In this document: in pieces, positions 40,022-53,280 of the stretch
Layout of the letters: each line of letters begins with the position of its first letter
Numbering within the stretch: position 1 is the stretch's first letter
From: Cucumis sativus
Taxonomy: Eukaryota > Streptophyta > Magnoliopsida > Cucurbitales > Cucurbitaceae
NCBI RefSeq assembly: GCF_000004075.3
Contig: NC_026657.2
Coordinates: 28,180,408-28,244,407 of the forward strand
Direction: 5' to 3'
Length of the DNA stretch: 64,000 bases
The notes under the pieces: model-generated
What the model was told of the DNA's origin: nothing
Databases searched by the model: none
The model's input: the letters and a program-made list of their open reading frames with translations, nothing else
Position numbers and translations under genes: made by a program

Positions 40022-41089
40022 ATGGGAGTATATGCATGCCTCCTAATTTCCCTCTTATTAATTCTTCAAACTGTTTGGATTTCATCCCTTTCTAATGCTT
40101 CCAATAATTCTTTTCCATATGAATCTCTTTCCAACCCTCCTCTCCAAACCCATCATCTTCATCAACAACCACGCTTGGGTGAGATTATATTTATTCAAAA
40201 CCTCTTTATCTTTTGTTTTTGTTTATTGATTTTTAAATTGTGTTTACGAGTACCCTCAAATTATTTAAATTAATCTTAGAAACGTGTTGTGTTTGTTTTG
40301 AAATATATAGACAGAGTACTCCTCCCTATTTTTATCTTGACGAAAGATTCATATTTTGTTTTGGTTAAAATATCATTTTGATTATGTATAATATTGGTTC
40401 ATCAACTTTTAACATTAATCTCTATCATGAGTTTTAAAAAATGATGTTTATTAATATTTTATTTATAAATCAATCAAATATATGTGCATAATGTGTCTTT
40501 TCCATTACAGTTATTATTGAACTAATTTTGATAAGATTTCTAAAATGATCAAAAATCGATAATTAAAAAATACACAAGGTCATGTACCTATACAAAATAA
40601 CATATATATGGAATTTGATATTATTCTTTATTTCACCATATACTTCTTTGACTTTGATCCTAACTTTATCATAATTTTCTTTTCCATTGTTGAGTGAAAA
40701 ACAATTTTTTATAGAGGTTTGAAATTAAGGTTTTCATTCAATAACTTTTTTTTAGAAAGTTGTGAAAATTAAAGGAAAATTATGTCAAACATTTACTTTT
40801 GGTTTTTAAGATATGGAATTGCTAAATGATGAGGAATCGTTAATTATTTATTGTCTTTTGGTTTGGAGTGAAAGGAGGGGGTGGCAAAGAAGAGAATAAT
40901 AAGACGGCCGCGGAGAGTTGGACTGTTTCAAAGGCTAAAGGGGGCGGAAGGTCCGGCGCCGGCGGGGCAGGAGCCAACAACCACCGGCCGGGAAAGGCGA
41001 AGAACGCAGCTTCCACTTTGATGAACTCAAATAACAACATAATAATAATTACCACTCTTCTCCTCTCTTCCTTTTTATACTTGTTTTAA
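40022..41089 (+). CDS. Small secreted glycine-rich protein with GPI-signal-like tail (125 aa)
   Basis: Two exons, 40022-40178 and 40869-41089, joined by a GT-AG intron (donor G|GTGAGA, acceptor TTTGGAG) in matching phase; the joined codon gives Val. Residues 1-26 are a signal peptide (GVYACLLISLLLILQTVW). Residues 27-52 are Ser/Asn/His-rich. The second exon encodes a basic Gly-rich block (VKGGGGKEENN, KAKGGGRSGAGGAGANN) and then a Ser/Asn spacer. It ends in a purely hydrophobic tail (IIIITTLLLSSFLYLF), the layout expected of a GPI-anchor signal. The Gly-rich exon is a sharp GC-rich island in AT-rich DNA, which favours real coding. I do not recognise a named family. An alternative is a type-I membrane peptide. 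Exon structure is predicted from splice signals and reading frame only. Confidence 0.65.
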
Positions 41090-41562
41090 ATCTTCTTTTT
41101 TTCACTCATTGAAATATGGAATAAGATCAAAACCCTATTTATATATACACACATACATCTTTTTGTTTGAGTAAATTTTTGTTATCGACTACCTCCATTT
41201 ATGCATATACACATACACACATATAGATCTTGTTCTAGTACAATAGTTGGAGTAACAAGATTTGAGAACAAATTTCATGTTATCAATACACTCGAATCTT
41301 AGCTAAACGTAGTAAGAATGTTTGGAGCATTAATTGTCTCTTTAATTTATATCTCCAAAAAAAATTGTCTAAGATATAATATATGTAGCCTTCCCCAAGT
41401 GTGATTATTAAATTTATGTTTAAATTGATATAATTATTAAAATAAAATTTGAAATAGAAAAACGTGTAGGGTTTAGATTTTAGAAGTATAAATGGATTTT
41501 GGAAGCATATTATTTTGATCACGTGGTTAAAAGTGCAAATAATAAAAATGAACATTGATGAA

Positions 41563-42150
41563 CAAAATTGTGTGGTAGAGGCAATTAAAGAAAAGATATC
41601 AAAATGTGGATATAGTATGAAAACATTAACAAACGTCGACGTTTGAATATATCCAATTTAAATGTCATTACCACCTAATAAATATCTTATTTTCCCATTC
41701 CCAATCCACTTCTTGACCTTGACATCCATTCCTTTCTTGATTGTTACAACTTACATCCCCTTCTTTCAAATTAAAATCACAAATAATTAAAGCTTCTCTT
41801 TTCTTAAAAAAAAAAAAAAGAAAAAAAAAACTGTATTTTTATAAATATTTTTCATCTTAAAATATTATAATATTTAGTCTAATTTTTAAAATCATTAATA
41901 ATAATAAAAATATTGTGTATAATGATACCTTTCAAAAATCATAAACTAAAGACATGGCCTAACTCTAATCCATTTAATCCACTCTTTTCTATTTCAAATA
42001 TCTTCTACCAGATATCTTGTTTTTATTTGTGATTATAAAGTCCTTAAAAGATATATTTTTAATGCAACTTGGTCTGATATTTTTTACCTAAAAATAAATA
42101 TTAAAATATCTATAATAATTCCTGAGATATTCGTTTGAAGTTATAACTTT
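41563..42150. other. Non-coding stretch of copy A closely matched in copy B
   Basis: Matches 49957-50520 with scattered substitutions and small indels, including AACGTCGACGTTTGAATATA and GTCATTACCACCTAATAAAT. There is no open frame of note. It marks the left part of the duplication. Confidence 0.7.
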
Positions 42151-42330
42151 AGAAAATAGTTTGTCATTTTTTATTTTTGAAAAACTTCAAATTTTGATAA
42201 ATTTTCAAGGCGTCGACTTATCCCATTTTAATTTGATACATTATTTGTAATTATTTCTTCGTAACGTACACTTAGTTGCTATTAAAATAGTATTTTTTAG
42301 CTTTGGCATTTTTAAATTACTTCAAAAAGC

Positions 42331-42350
42331 GAGAGAGAGAGAGAGAGAGA
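42331..42350. repeat. (GA)10 microsatellite
   Basis: Ten GA repeats followed by poly-A. It lies in the part of copy A that is absent from copy B. Confidence 0.9.
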
Positions 42351-45300
42351 AAAAATTACCGTATCCTAATTTTTTAGATTAAAAAGAAAACAAGTCAAAA
42401 TTTTCAATTATCCAACATACAATCAGATAATTAACCTAAGAATTTGTTAATTTTTTCTAATCCTAAATAAGTTTCGATCATGTTAGGGTAGCAGAGTAAT
42501 TAGTTAGTGTGGTAAAACCATTTATACGGAAGGATGATATTGCAATTATACCTGTAAAATTTTAAAAATAAAAATTAAATATCTAAGTTTATCCATAATT
42601 TAAAATTGGATTTGGATAAATTGAGTTTTAGAATTCATTTTTTCTCATTTAGGGGTCCAATTGTTGATAATGTAATTGCACTAGGGTTCACGTTTACAAC
42701 TTTTTTTTACTTATTTACATGGTCTTTTTTATTTTGACTTTTTGGAATGTCCTTGGCAAAGTGCAAATTCCAAATTAATGTAGTATTTACTAAAGTGTTT
42801 ATTCTATTTTTTGGGGACTTGGTTAGTGTTAATTAATATTTTAAACGCATTAGTTGGTAAATTAATAAATGTAGATAAATTGTCAAAAACGGTAAAATTG
42901 ATCAAATATTTGTACTTCATACTGAAATGGTGTCCAGTAACTTTTTTGTCATTAAGTGAAAATTTGGAATAAAGTGTAAATGTTTTATATATTATATTAA
43001 TTATAAACCAATAATTTAAATTTTGGAATTTTCTTAAAATAAAAAAAAATGAAAAACGATTTATGCTTCATAGAAATACCAAACAATTTTAATAAAATTT
43101 GTATACCTATCAATAAATTTAAGTTTTTATACAAAATTAGTGAAACAAAGCTACATATTTAAAATTCAGATATTTAATTAGAGGGATTTTAAAAAATAGT
43201 AATACAAGTTTAGAATGGGTAATCGTAATTAGAAGATAGGAGAAATAATAATAAAATGAAGTAGATTAATTTGATAATTCCACCAACCGACAATCTCTTG
43301 AATTTATCCAATTTCGTTATTTTCAATAAAATTCAACTCATCCATATAAATCCTTAATATAAAATGGATAACTCTGCTTCTTTTTTCTTTTTTTTTTTTT
43401 CTTTCCATTCTGTTTTTCAATTTAATTTTGATTGAATCATTTGCATTCAAAATTTGGAAGTAGCTCAACCGTAATAAATAACTAAATAATTATAGGTATA
43501 TGAAAGTTCAAAATATATAAACATTTTGTACTAATTTTATCATTTTTGTTTCAATTCCGTCCATAAATGTTAGACATTAAATTCACATTCACTAATCTTG
43601 TTTAAGCTCTTGATTTGATCTTATACCATTTTTTTCAATCAAATAAACTTAGGTGCATTCTTAAAATGTGGTACTTGTATTTCCTAATAAAAGAAAAACA
43701 ATAAATTAAGTTTCAAGATGATTAGATTAGGATGTCTAACCCTAATAACAAAAAATTTCTTTTTCTATTTTGGTTCAAATTTTGTCATTTTCAATCAATT
43801 TGACAATTTCAACCCATCTAATATCATTAATCATGACAGGTATTCACACAAATAACAAAAAAAAATTATGATAACAAGGTCCATTTCACAACATTTTTTA
43901 ATTACAAAAGTAACAAATTTAAAAATAAATAGTCATATGATAACTTCTTAATAGTCCTCTGATAGTCGTCTAGTATATCTAATTATTTGTCATATTTGCT
44001 ATATGTAATAAAATGTGCTATGGACTTCTTTTTTCTAAATTATTTTTGTCAACTCATACAATTTTTCAATTGTCATATTTTTGTGGACCACTTGCACTTA
44101 TATCAAAATATAAAATGAAAATAGAGCCTATGACCTGACATTTTAAAATTTGCATGAATGGCAAATTGACAAGTTCGGTTCAATTGAAACTATCGAGTGA
44201 CCAAAATATTGATTGTTCTAATAATATCAATTGTTATTTAATTAGTGTGTGATTGCGACCTAATAGTAATTGCTAACCATACAAATTGATATATTGTAAT
44301 AATACTTAATGTCATTTAATTGTTCTAAAAATATTATCTAATACTTTTAAATTAATATTGATTGATATTGAAAAATGGAACAGAAACAGAATCCAAAACC
44401 ATTTCACTCTAAAAAAACATTGCTTTAGTTGTAAACTAAATACAAAAATGCAAAAATGCAAAAATCGACTACAGTGTAATTTAAGCAACTTCATGACAAA
44501 TAAAGGTAATTTATTAATTTAAGTTTAAAAATAAAACATATCTGAAGAAAAAACAAGAAGATAAAAACATACTATTATGCGCTGCAATTCTCCACTGTTG
44601 AGATATTTTCTTATAGAAAGAACTTGAAAAGGGAAATTGAGAAAGATATTAAATTTTGAATTTTGAAAAATAGATTAAAATAATTTAGATTTTTACGATA
44701 GAATTTTCATTTTTACAAAATTCATAATTTTTTAAATACCTAATTTATAATAGTTCTACTTTCTAAAAAAGTAAATTAAACCAAACATCAATAAATCTTT
44801 ATAAACAAACTCTATAAATAAACAAATAAGCACACAAATATTCAAATTGACTCCAGCATTTTGCATTCTAAACATAAATTAATAGATTGTGTTCATCGTA
44901 GATAGTAAATCAAAATTGTAAACTAAAAAATGATAATTAAAAATTTAACAAAACATCCACTCATTTTGTGTCAAGTCCATATTTACACATAAAAATATCA
45001 AATTGTCGATAATTTGCCTAATTTTTTATTACTTAAATTTTGACCAAATTTCAAAAACAAAAAAACTTTTTCTAGTCTTAAAATTTTAGCTTGGTTATTT
45101 AAACCATTCGTATAAGGTAGATGTCAGAGGAAGAAATTTAGAAATAGAAGTGATATCAATAAACTTATTTTTAAAAATAGAATTAATTTTCAATTATATT
45201 AAGAATCTTCCAATTGATTGTTCTGGTAAAATTAGTAAAGTTGAATAGAAATAGGTGGAAAAATTTGTAACGGGTCAGCATTTATACATTACTTGTCATA

Positions 45301-46486
45301 AAAGTAGCATTTAAAAATTATATGCAGAATCCAAAAGAGAAGAAAGAAAACAATATTTCACTTGTTGATATGTCACATTATGCAAAAACAACTTTAAAAT
45401 GAGTATAGCACAGTTAATACAAAAATAGTAATATAATATTAATTTCAAGGTTAGAGTAATTATTCTTCTCTTACTTTAATATTCTATAAAAATGAAAAAT
45501 GGTAGATGAGATTGGAATAAAGAAAAGCAAAATGTTAATTAAGTATGCCAAACATAATTATTATTAAAATTGATTAAATAATAATAAGAGGTATTCTAAA
45601 AAAACATAACAAACCTCAAAAATATTAATATTTCGAAAATAAAAAATTTATAAAACTACACAAAATGCCTAGTATTAATTTTAATATTTAATTATTTAAT
45701 AACGATTTGAAAAAAAAAATTACAAGATATAAAAAAGACGATAAAAAGAAATAAAAATGAAATAAAGATATAAAGAAATGATAACCAGAAATATTTAAAC
45801 CAATGGCAGAAGAAAAGAAAAAAGTACCTTGAAAATAAAAATAAATAGCAGAAGAGACAGAAAGAAAATATAATATTAAAAAAGTTTATATTGGGTGGCA
45901 AATTAATTTAGGTATTTTGTATAAATGTATTAAGACATGTAATTTTATAAATATAACAAAAGAGAAATTTAAATTTAACCTTTTATATATATATATGTTG
46001 GACTTTGTTTTTATCATTTTTATAAAAAATAAAGTAGTGTGTATTATAAACATAATTATTATAACTTGTTTTTATCATTTTTAAGTGTTCCTAGGAAATT
46101 TGTTAGACTTTTTCATTTTATTACTTGAATTAAATATATTATGATGGGTTATATTTATGAAAATTAATATAATAATAATAAGGGTTTGGAGGGAAGTAAT
46201 ATATAGATTTAGAGTTAAAGGATAAGATTAATTTTAAATATAAAAACCAAAATAGAATAAAGAAAAGAAAAGGAGGGTAGAAGTAAAATAGAAATAGAGA
46301 AAATAAAATTAGAAATAAAGAAAAGAATGAGAGCGGTAAATATGATAAATTCCGTAAGTCAATAGGTGGCACCAACGGCGGTAAAAAGCGAAAAGGATAA
46401 GGTAGAAAAAGGTAAGTGAGGAATGGCAATAAATAATAGAAAAAGGAGATAAAAGATAAGAACAGAAGTTTTGTCTGATGGAAGGG

Positions 46487-46494
46487 ACACGTCA
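46487..46494 (+). promoter_or_regulatory. ACGT-core element upstream of DnaJ 8 gene A
   Basis: ACACGTCA, about 180 bases before the ATG, contains the ACGT core bound by plant bZIP/bHLH factors (ABRE/G-box-like). The same element is kept at 55445-55452 upstream of gene B. An inverted CCAAT (CCATTGG) lies nearby in both. Function is inferred from motif only. Confidence 0.35.
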
Positions 46495-46573
46495 TCTCTC
46501 TCCCTCTAAAATTGGCCCATTGGATAAGAACCCACCATCTCGGCTCTCCACACCCTCCCTATTCCCAGTCTTC

Positions 46574-46582
46574 TATATATTT
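46574..46582 (+). promoter_or_regulatory. TATA box of DnaJ 8 gene A
   Basis: TATATATTT, 100 bases upstream of the ATG, preceded by a CT-rich proximal promoter. The aligned position in gene B reads TATTTATTT. Confidence 0.5.
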
Positions 46583-46673
46583 CCCTTCTCCTTCCCCTTC
46601 CATTTCCCCCTTCTTCATTCCATTATCACTACACTTTCCTCTTCTTCTCAACACTCTCCCATTTCCGTAATTA

Positions 46674-47878
46674 ATGGCCTCCGTCGCTACTGCTGGATTC
46701 ATCGCCCCATCTTCCTCTTCCTCTTCCTCTTCATGTTTTCCCCATACTAATCGTCCAAACAAGAATCGAACTTCCACTAATCAATTTAGAGTTTCTTCTT
46801 CTTTTTCTTCTTCCGTCGCCGATCCTTATCGAACTCTTCGGATTCAACCCGGTTCCTCTGAATCTGAAGTCAAAAAAGCCTTCCGACGTCTCGCTCTTAA
46901 GGTTTCTTCTTTTCTTTCTTTCCATTTCTTTATATGACAGGATTTGTTACATCCTCTGATTCTTACGATTTCTTTGATTATTATTTTTTCAGTATCATCC
47001 TGATGTTTGTAAAGGGAGAAATTGTGGCGTTCAGTTTGAACAAATCAACGAAGCTTACGTTGTACGTGATCACACCCTCTTTTTCTTTTTAATTATTTAC
47101 TCAAGTTTGAATCAATTATTGGAATGATCAATTGTTTTTTTTTTCTTTCTTTCTTATAATAATAATAATTGTGCACCTATTATTGCAATAACTATTTTTC
47201 TTTTCTTTCCGCACATAATTACTAAACTAATTAAATATATAGACATTTTTTTAGAGGACATAGTTTGAATTCCACTATATGTAGCGTGTGAAGTTGAGTG
47301 TTTGTTCAGGTTCATGTCGGTTTCATAGTGTTTTCGGTCATTCTATCATTGATTTTCCTTTACCTATTTGTCGTATTTCATGTTAGGTTATATTATACAC
47401 ACACACACACTTGCACTATGTCTTTTGCTTTTATTGGGTCCCAGATCGACCCAAATTTGTTCAAGCCTTTTTATGTAAATAGCAAATTTTGATCGTTGCG
47501 CTGTGTTGGTTATCATAGATTGGGTAGATATGAAGTTGGGTCCCAAACGCCTCCACCGTCTTTTACATAATTTCTTCTCTTGGCCTATCTGTAAATTCTA
47601 ATAATCGAACAAATTTGTATGTGAATTCAATTCTTGCAACAGATCTGAGCTATGAAGATAGTTTGAATTTTGCTAACGAGGTGATTTTTTATTTGGTGAA
47701 ACAGATTGTGATGAATAACTTGAGAGGTATAGCAACATCAATAGAGACATATGAAACAAAATATTCTGAAGGGACTGATGAACCGAAGACAAAATATGGG
47801 GAACCAGATTGGGACTCATATGAAGAATGGATGGGATATGAAGGAGCGTGGATGGGTGATTATTCATCTCAATATTAA
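46674..47878 (+). CDS. J8: Chloroplast J-domain protein, DnaJ 8 type, copy A (156 aa)
   Basis: Three exons: 46674-46901, 46993-47061, 47705-47878, with GT-AG introns in phase 0. Residues 1 to about 45 are a Ser/Thr-rich, acid-poor transit peptide for plastid import (eight Ser at 13-20). The J domain starts at [20 protein letters not shown] and the HPD tripeptide that stimulates Hsp70 ATPase is intact at residues 78-80, just after the first splice junction. The conserved DnaJ 8 signature [18 protein letters not shown] follows. The C-terminal part is acidic with [14 protein letters not shown] and ends DYSSQY. Length matches Arabidopsis J8 (At1g80920), a small stromal J protein linked to photosynthetic stability. 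It lacks the Gly/Phe and zinc-finger regions of type I DnaJ proteins, as expected. A near-identical tandem copy lies 9 kb downstream. Confidence 0.92.
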
Positions 47879-49040
47879 TCCCGAAATTTAAAATCCAAAA
47901 ACAAAAAATTAGAAATCAGTTATGATTTGTTCATAGAATTGGTCTTCAATCTATCAACATCATCAACATCATCAACAACCAACGGTTGTGATGATTTGGT
48001 TTGGCTTGTATATATGGTGGGAAAAGAGGGGAAGTTGAAAATTGGTATTAATTCATTAATGTGTGCACCCTTTTTTTTCGAGTGGTGGTGGTGTCGTTGT
48101 TGTACATATGGTCAAGAACAGAGGCTTTTGGGTCTTTTAATGATATGAAAAGGCTTTGAAGGAATGGCCTAGCAAAGTTGTGGTGGGACATTTGTGTTTT
48201 TATCATTTTAACTCTTTATTCTGGTTGTTTCCCCAATCGAACGTGGTTCGTTTCTGTCCAATATTATCCGTTTCTGAATAAAATTAAGAGGTGGGGATAA
48301 GAATGACCAATTACCCTTGTTGAGTTCCATTTGAATGAGAAGGAATTGCCTTAATATTCTGGTATTGAGATTTGTAAGATTAACTGGAAACGTATTTTGA
48401 CTTATTTGAAATCAATTTTGGTGACTTGAAAATTTTCAATTTTTCAAAAATTTCAAGACAGAGTAAGTCGAAAAAGTCAAAGTTTTGTCTCTTAATTCAA
48501 CTTCAACCTGCACTCGGAGAGGTGTGTTGATCCCATTAAATAAAGATGAGAGATTGACGAGATAAAATAGATGAGGAACGATTAAAATCATCCCTGCATT
48601 TGGTTTTCTCATTAAAATCTCTACATTTGGTTAGTTAAAGTCACAATCGGTGGTGTGATGTAACAATATTTTCTTAATTTGTAAAAGTTCAATTAAATTT
48701 GGTGGTGTGATGTCACAACATTTTTTTTAATTTGTAAAAATTGTGGAAAGTAAAGTAGTAACACTATTGGTTGCATGAAAAATTGAGGAAAGTAAAGTAG
48801 TAACTATTGGTTGCATGATTTTTGTTTCCTTTCAAGGTTCTTAATTTACATTTTGTAGAATTACAAAAAAAAATTCATAAATAATAATTGTAATCAAGAG
48901 TTTAATTCTATGCCGACAAGGACATTTTTCAATGTGCTTATTTAACATAAATAATAATATGTATTATTTTTCGTTTACTTTTACTATTAAGTCGGGTGGG
49001 AGTGATTTTGAAAAGCTAAAGGTTGGGATCTAGAAGTCTT

Positions 49041-49794
49041 AACTTAACCCAGATGTTGAATAAGATTGGAGGGATATGAATTTGCTTTGAATGTTTCTCA
49101 AAAACAAGAAGAAAAGAACTTTCCTTTTATATATAATTGAAGGGGCAAAAGGGTGGTTTTAGGAATGAGCTAAGACATAAACATGATAAATAAATAATTA
49201 TACATATACAAAGCCATATATATATATAGCAAATAATGAACAACCAAGCTCAATGAGATATACACGTGTGACGTAGGTTTGAATACTCGAAGGTGAACGT
49301 GTCTCATCGAATGTTTTATTTTTTTTCAAAATAAAGTTGTCTTGACACTTTGTTACTCTCTTGCTCTCTTGAATTTTGAATTTGCTTCAACCAACTTATA
49401 TTTTAGATTGAATCTTCAAGTTCAATTGAAGTCTCGAGGTTTTCAAATATGCACTCGTTTATCTTCTCAACCAATCTAGTAAATAGCACATTTTGTTTAA
49501 AACACATAAATATTTAACTAAAATATTTTACTATTTTGTTTTCAGTTTTTCTTTTCTATTTGGAGCTCTTGTATTTGTTATCTATATTTTTCTCTTTTCT
49601 AAAAAAAATATCAATTTATACTTTTTTTTAAAAATTTGAAAACGGTATCAATAATACTAACAATTATACATCAAATTTAAACCCTAAATGTTGTATAATT
49701 ATATCCATATTGTATTTTCCTTAGGTGAAAAATTAGAGTCTTTTTTAAGAATCATTGATAGAACCAATTTATAATGATATTTGACGTGTAAAAT
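49041..49794. other. Spacer between the two duplication copies
   Basis: About 750 bases with no match recognised in either copy. It includes a degenerate tRNA-like or SINE-like word (AAGCTCAATGAGATATACAC ... GGTTTGAATAC at 49245-49290) and low-complexity AT sequence. No gene is supported. Confidence 0.45.
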
Positions 49795-50534
49795 GATATA
49801 ATTGAAGTTATAAATTAAAAAAGTTGTAGGATTTAGATTTTAAAAGTATAAATGGATTTTTGTAAGCATATATTTTAATCACCTTGTTAAAACTGCTATA
49901 TTACGAAAATAATAAAAATTAAGATTCACATAAGAAAAACAAAATAAAAAAGGGACAAAATTGTGTGGTAGAGGCAATTAAAGAAAAGATATTAAAATGT
50001 GGATATAGTATGAAAACATTAATAAACGTCGACGTTTGAATATATCCAATTTAAATGTCATTACCACCTAATAAATATCTTATTTTCCCATTCTCATTCC
50101 ACTTCTTGACTTTGACACACATTCTTTTCTTGATTGTTACTTCCTCTTCTCTCAAATTAAAATCACAAATAATTAGCTTTTCTTTTTTAAAAAAAAGAAA
50201 TTGTTTTATTTTATAAATATTTTTCATCTTAAAATATTATATTTTTTAGTCTGATTTTAAAAATCATTAAAAATTAATAATATTGTTTATTAACACAACT
50301 TTCAAAAATCATAAACAAAAAACAAAGCCACACATCATGAAGTGGATTAAGTCCACTCTTTTCTATTTCAAATATTTTCTACCATATATGTTGTTTTTAT
50401 TTGTGATTATAAAGTTTGAAGAAACATATTTTTAATGCAACTTGGTCCGATATTTTAAATTAAAAAAATATATAAATATCTATAATAATTAATAGAATAT
50501 TCGTTTGAAGTTGTTACTTTTAAAATAATTTTCG

Positions 50535-53280
50535 GTTTTTGGTTTTTTGTTTTTGAATCTCATCTAACTTTTAAATGGTCTTTAAAAATGACTCGGTTTA
50601 TGTTTGAACAGGTTTGTTTTTAATTGTGGTGTGTGAATTTAAAGGGTAAAATATATTAAATTTAATCTAATTAATTAATGAAAATTGAATATTCAAATAA
50701 CTTTTATTCACTACAGGAATTAAAACACAATCATTTATAAAAACAGAAAATTAAATTGATTTTTCAAACTGGTGGTTAGGAAAATACTATATACTTTTTT
50801 AGCTAATATTAAAGGGAAATATGTTCTTATTCCGTCTTTGTGCATTGTTGAATTTGTCATACGAGTATTGTCAAGAAATTGAAGGAATCTTTATGGCAAC
50901 ACAAATATACATGCCATATATATATATAACAAATAGAATAAAAGAAGCGAAAAGGAAAAATAAATATTTTATCTCCAACTTTGTAGTCTATTGAATTTAT
51001 TTCCCACATTGATACCATTGTCAAAATTGAAGCACAGTTTAATAAAGTTGAAAGCCTGTAAAGTTGGTTTTCAAACAAAATTAAAAATAGAATTATTTTT
51101 ATTTTATCCCCATGTATATGTTTTATGGAAAATATGAGTATGAAACAATAGTTGAATTGCATATGGTACACGTGTCACTTATGTTAATCTAGACTCTCGT
51201 TTTACGAGACTGGATCTCGTTTACTCCTTCAAAACGGTTCGTTTCATATGGAAAGAAGGAATCTAGGTCTGACTGTTTCAGGTTCACATCACAACAGCTT
51301 TCCCTTTTTTGAATTGCTTCGAAAACCGTTAAAAAAAAAAGTAAAGAAAAATACAACATCCTATTATTTTATATTAAAATTAAAATATTATTTTGTTCCA
51401 CCGTTCTATTTTTTCAATCAATTTTTAAATTACTTCTCCAAGTTTTTCTTTTAAAAACTTAGTTGATGTTTAGACTAACGAATGAGCTATTATAGTAAAT
51501 AATAAAAAACCGATTAATATCAAGAAGTAAAAACTGCAGCAAAAATAATATTTATTATAGCTAGTGGAAGACTTTTAAATAATTTTTACTGTAACAAAAA
51601 ATAATATTCATAGTTATAGATAATTTTTTCCTAAATGGTCTATTGATTGCTATCCACCTTTTGTTTATAAATTGTTTGGATAGACATCATAATTATCCAA
51701 GATTAAGTTTGGTATCTATGATTTCAAATCCTAAATTTGAAGCATTACAAGTGAGGAGTACAACTATTTATAATCCATAATTGGTACTCTATTTTATACC
51801 TTATTCTCTATTTTTCTTTCATCATCCCTTTTCTGATTTGTTGTTTTTTTGTTGCATACTTAAATAAAAATAGTTATTCTAAATATAAACTATTATTATA
51901 ACATACACTAAAATCCTATACCTCAAATACTAATATTAAATAAATGGAGTATTATAAATTACTATAAACTAAAATTTGTTCCACTTCATATAAGTCTATT
52001 GTAGTAAAAGAAACTAAAATTATTTACAAAATTTATAATTTTTTAATAATTAATTTAATATTGTTTCTATTATATTTGGTAAGTAGATTCAATTACGTGT
52101 CTTCCATGTAGATATCTGTAGTAAGATAAAGACTAAATTATTGTTTTTTCTTTTGTACATTATGTAATCCATTTTGAAAGTGTGAGAAGAAGAGATTTAA
52201 ATGCGTGCTGACGTGTTAGGCTTCTCCTTTCAAGCGATTAAAAGATGTTTCCTACGCCACGTGTCTTCATGACCGCCACGTTTATCGTTTCTACCATAAA
52301 GTTTTTTATTTAATTGGTATAAAATCTGTAGCTGCCTAACAATTTCCACGTCTGAAAATAAAATTTCAACATTATAACTTTTCTTTCTATTTTAATTCAA
52401 CAGCATTAGTTACCTTTTCACATTTGAAAAACACTTTGTAAATATGTCTTCCATCAATTTTAAAAAGTTGTCACATCATTTAGAACTATTTGGATAAATA
52501 TTTCTAAATTTATTTATTAAAATTATATAAATAGAAATTAAACAGTAAAATTTTTAAATACACGAAACAGCTCAACCCAAAACTAAAAGCTTAAGATTTC
52601 ATATTAAAGATAGAATTTTTAATTTAATTATAATAAATCAATTAAAATTTAATAACTTTTAGTATTTCGGTTAGATACTATGTTAAATATTTAAAAATTT
52701 ATCACACACTTTTAAAAATCAAATGACTAAATAGATATGATACTCAAACAAGTTATGGTTAAATTCAAAATTTAGCCTCAAAGTAAATAATTTATGCTCC
52801 TAAAATGGAAAATAAATAGTAAAAAGGAGACTCTTACCTTGTTTTATGGAATATTTCATTATTTTGAATCATAAATTATTACACATACCTACCTATCTAT
52901 GTATATATACCAATATATATATTCGTAGTTAGATAAATTTTAGTTTTTAAAAATGTGAGTATATTGATTAGTTTATATTATCTTTTGAGAAGGAGGTTTC
53001 TTCTTCAGCTCAGACATTAATACTGTTTTTAAAATTAATTTGACAAAGAATTTTATTTTTTTCTTGTTGAAACTATTTTCTCTATTATAGATGATGTTTA
53101 CTCTAAACTAAATTTGATTTTATAAAATTATTTTAAACAAATATTAATCGAATAAAATGGTGTTGTTTAGTAATTTGTAATTTTTTTAATTTCTAATAAT
53201 AAAAGAGAAGGTGAGAGATATTGTTTATCGTTAAGTTGTTAATGAAACTTCTACCTAAAAATAATATGGATCAAATAGTA
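50535..53280. other. Copy-B-specific segment
   Basis: A block without a counterpart in copy A. It contains AT-rich DNA, a weak relative of the 37655-37971 MITE-like family (about 51460-51980, with AAAACTGCAGCAAAAATAAT), and a GC-richer patch at 52205-52290 (ACGCCACGTGTCTTCATGAC) with a CACGTG palindrome. No protein-coding gene was recognised. Confidence 0.5.

Larger units (their letters stand above)
41430..49040. repeat. Tandem segmental duplication, copy A (contains DnaJ 8 gene A)
   Basis: This block matches copy B (about 49795-58400) in the same orientation and order. Anchor pairs include AAAATTGTGTGGTAGAGGCA at 41563 / 49958, AACGTCGACGTTTGAATATA at 41633 / 50028, GATAATTCCACCAACCGACA at 43274 / 53332, the whole J-domain gene, AGATTGACGAGATAAAATAG at 48550 / 57607, and AGCTAAAGGTTGGG at 49015 / 58369. 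About 42160-43215 and about 45515-46290 have no match in copy B. Boundaries are estimated by eye. Confidence 0.8.

Noticed and set aside
46139..46495. 118-residue hydrophobic minus-strand frame upstream of DnaJ 8 gene A, partly repeated at 55226-55513
   Set aside because: It is the reverse reading of a purine-rich promoter; Phe/Leu/Pro-rich low complexity, not maintained intact in copy B.
47615..47704. Open frame in DnaJ 8 intron 2 that reads into exon 3, also present in copy B (56573-56662), with a possible 38-base cassette exon (ATCTGAGC...AACGAG)
   Set aside because: Including the 38-base segment after exon 2 gives a stop at once (ATC TGA) and breaks the frame. Its conservation in both copies is explained by the duplication, and the exon 2-exon 3 junction matches the family.
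49240..49330. tRNA-like or SINE-like words (AAGCTCAATGAG ... GGTTTGAATACTC)
   Set aside because: The sequence does not fold into a full cloverleaf by eye, there is no acceptor-stem pairing, and only degenerate A- and B-box words are present.
51248..51454. 68-residue plus-strand frame in the copy-B-specific segment
   Set aside because: AT-driven Lys/Phe-rich composition, no homologous frame in copy A, no domain.
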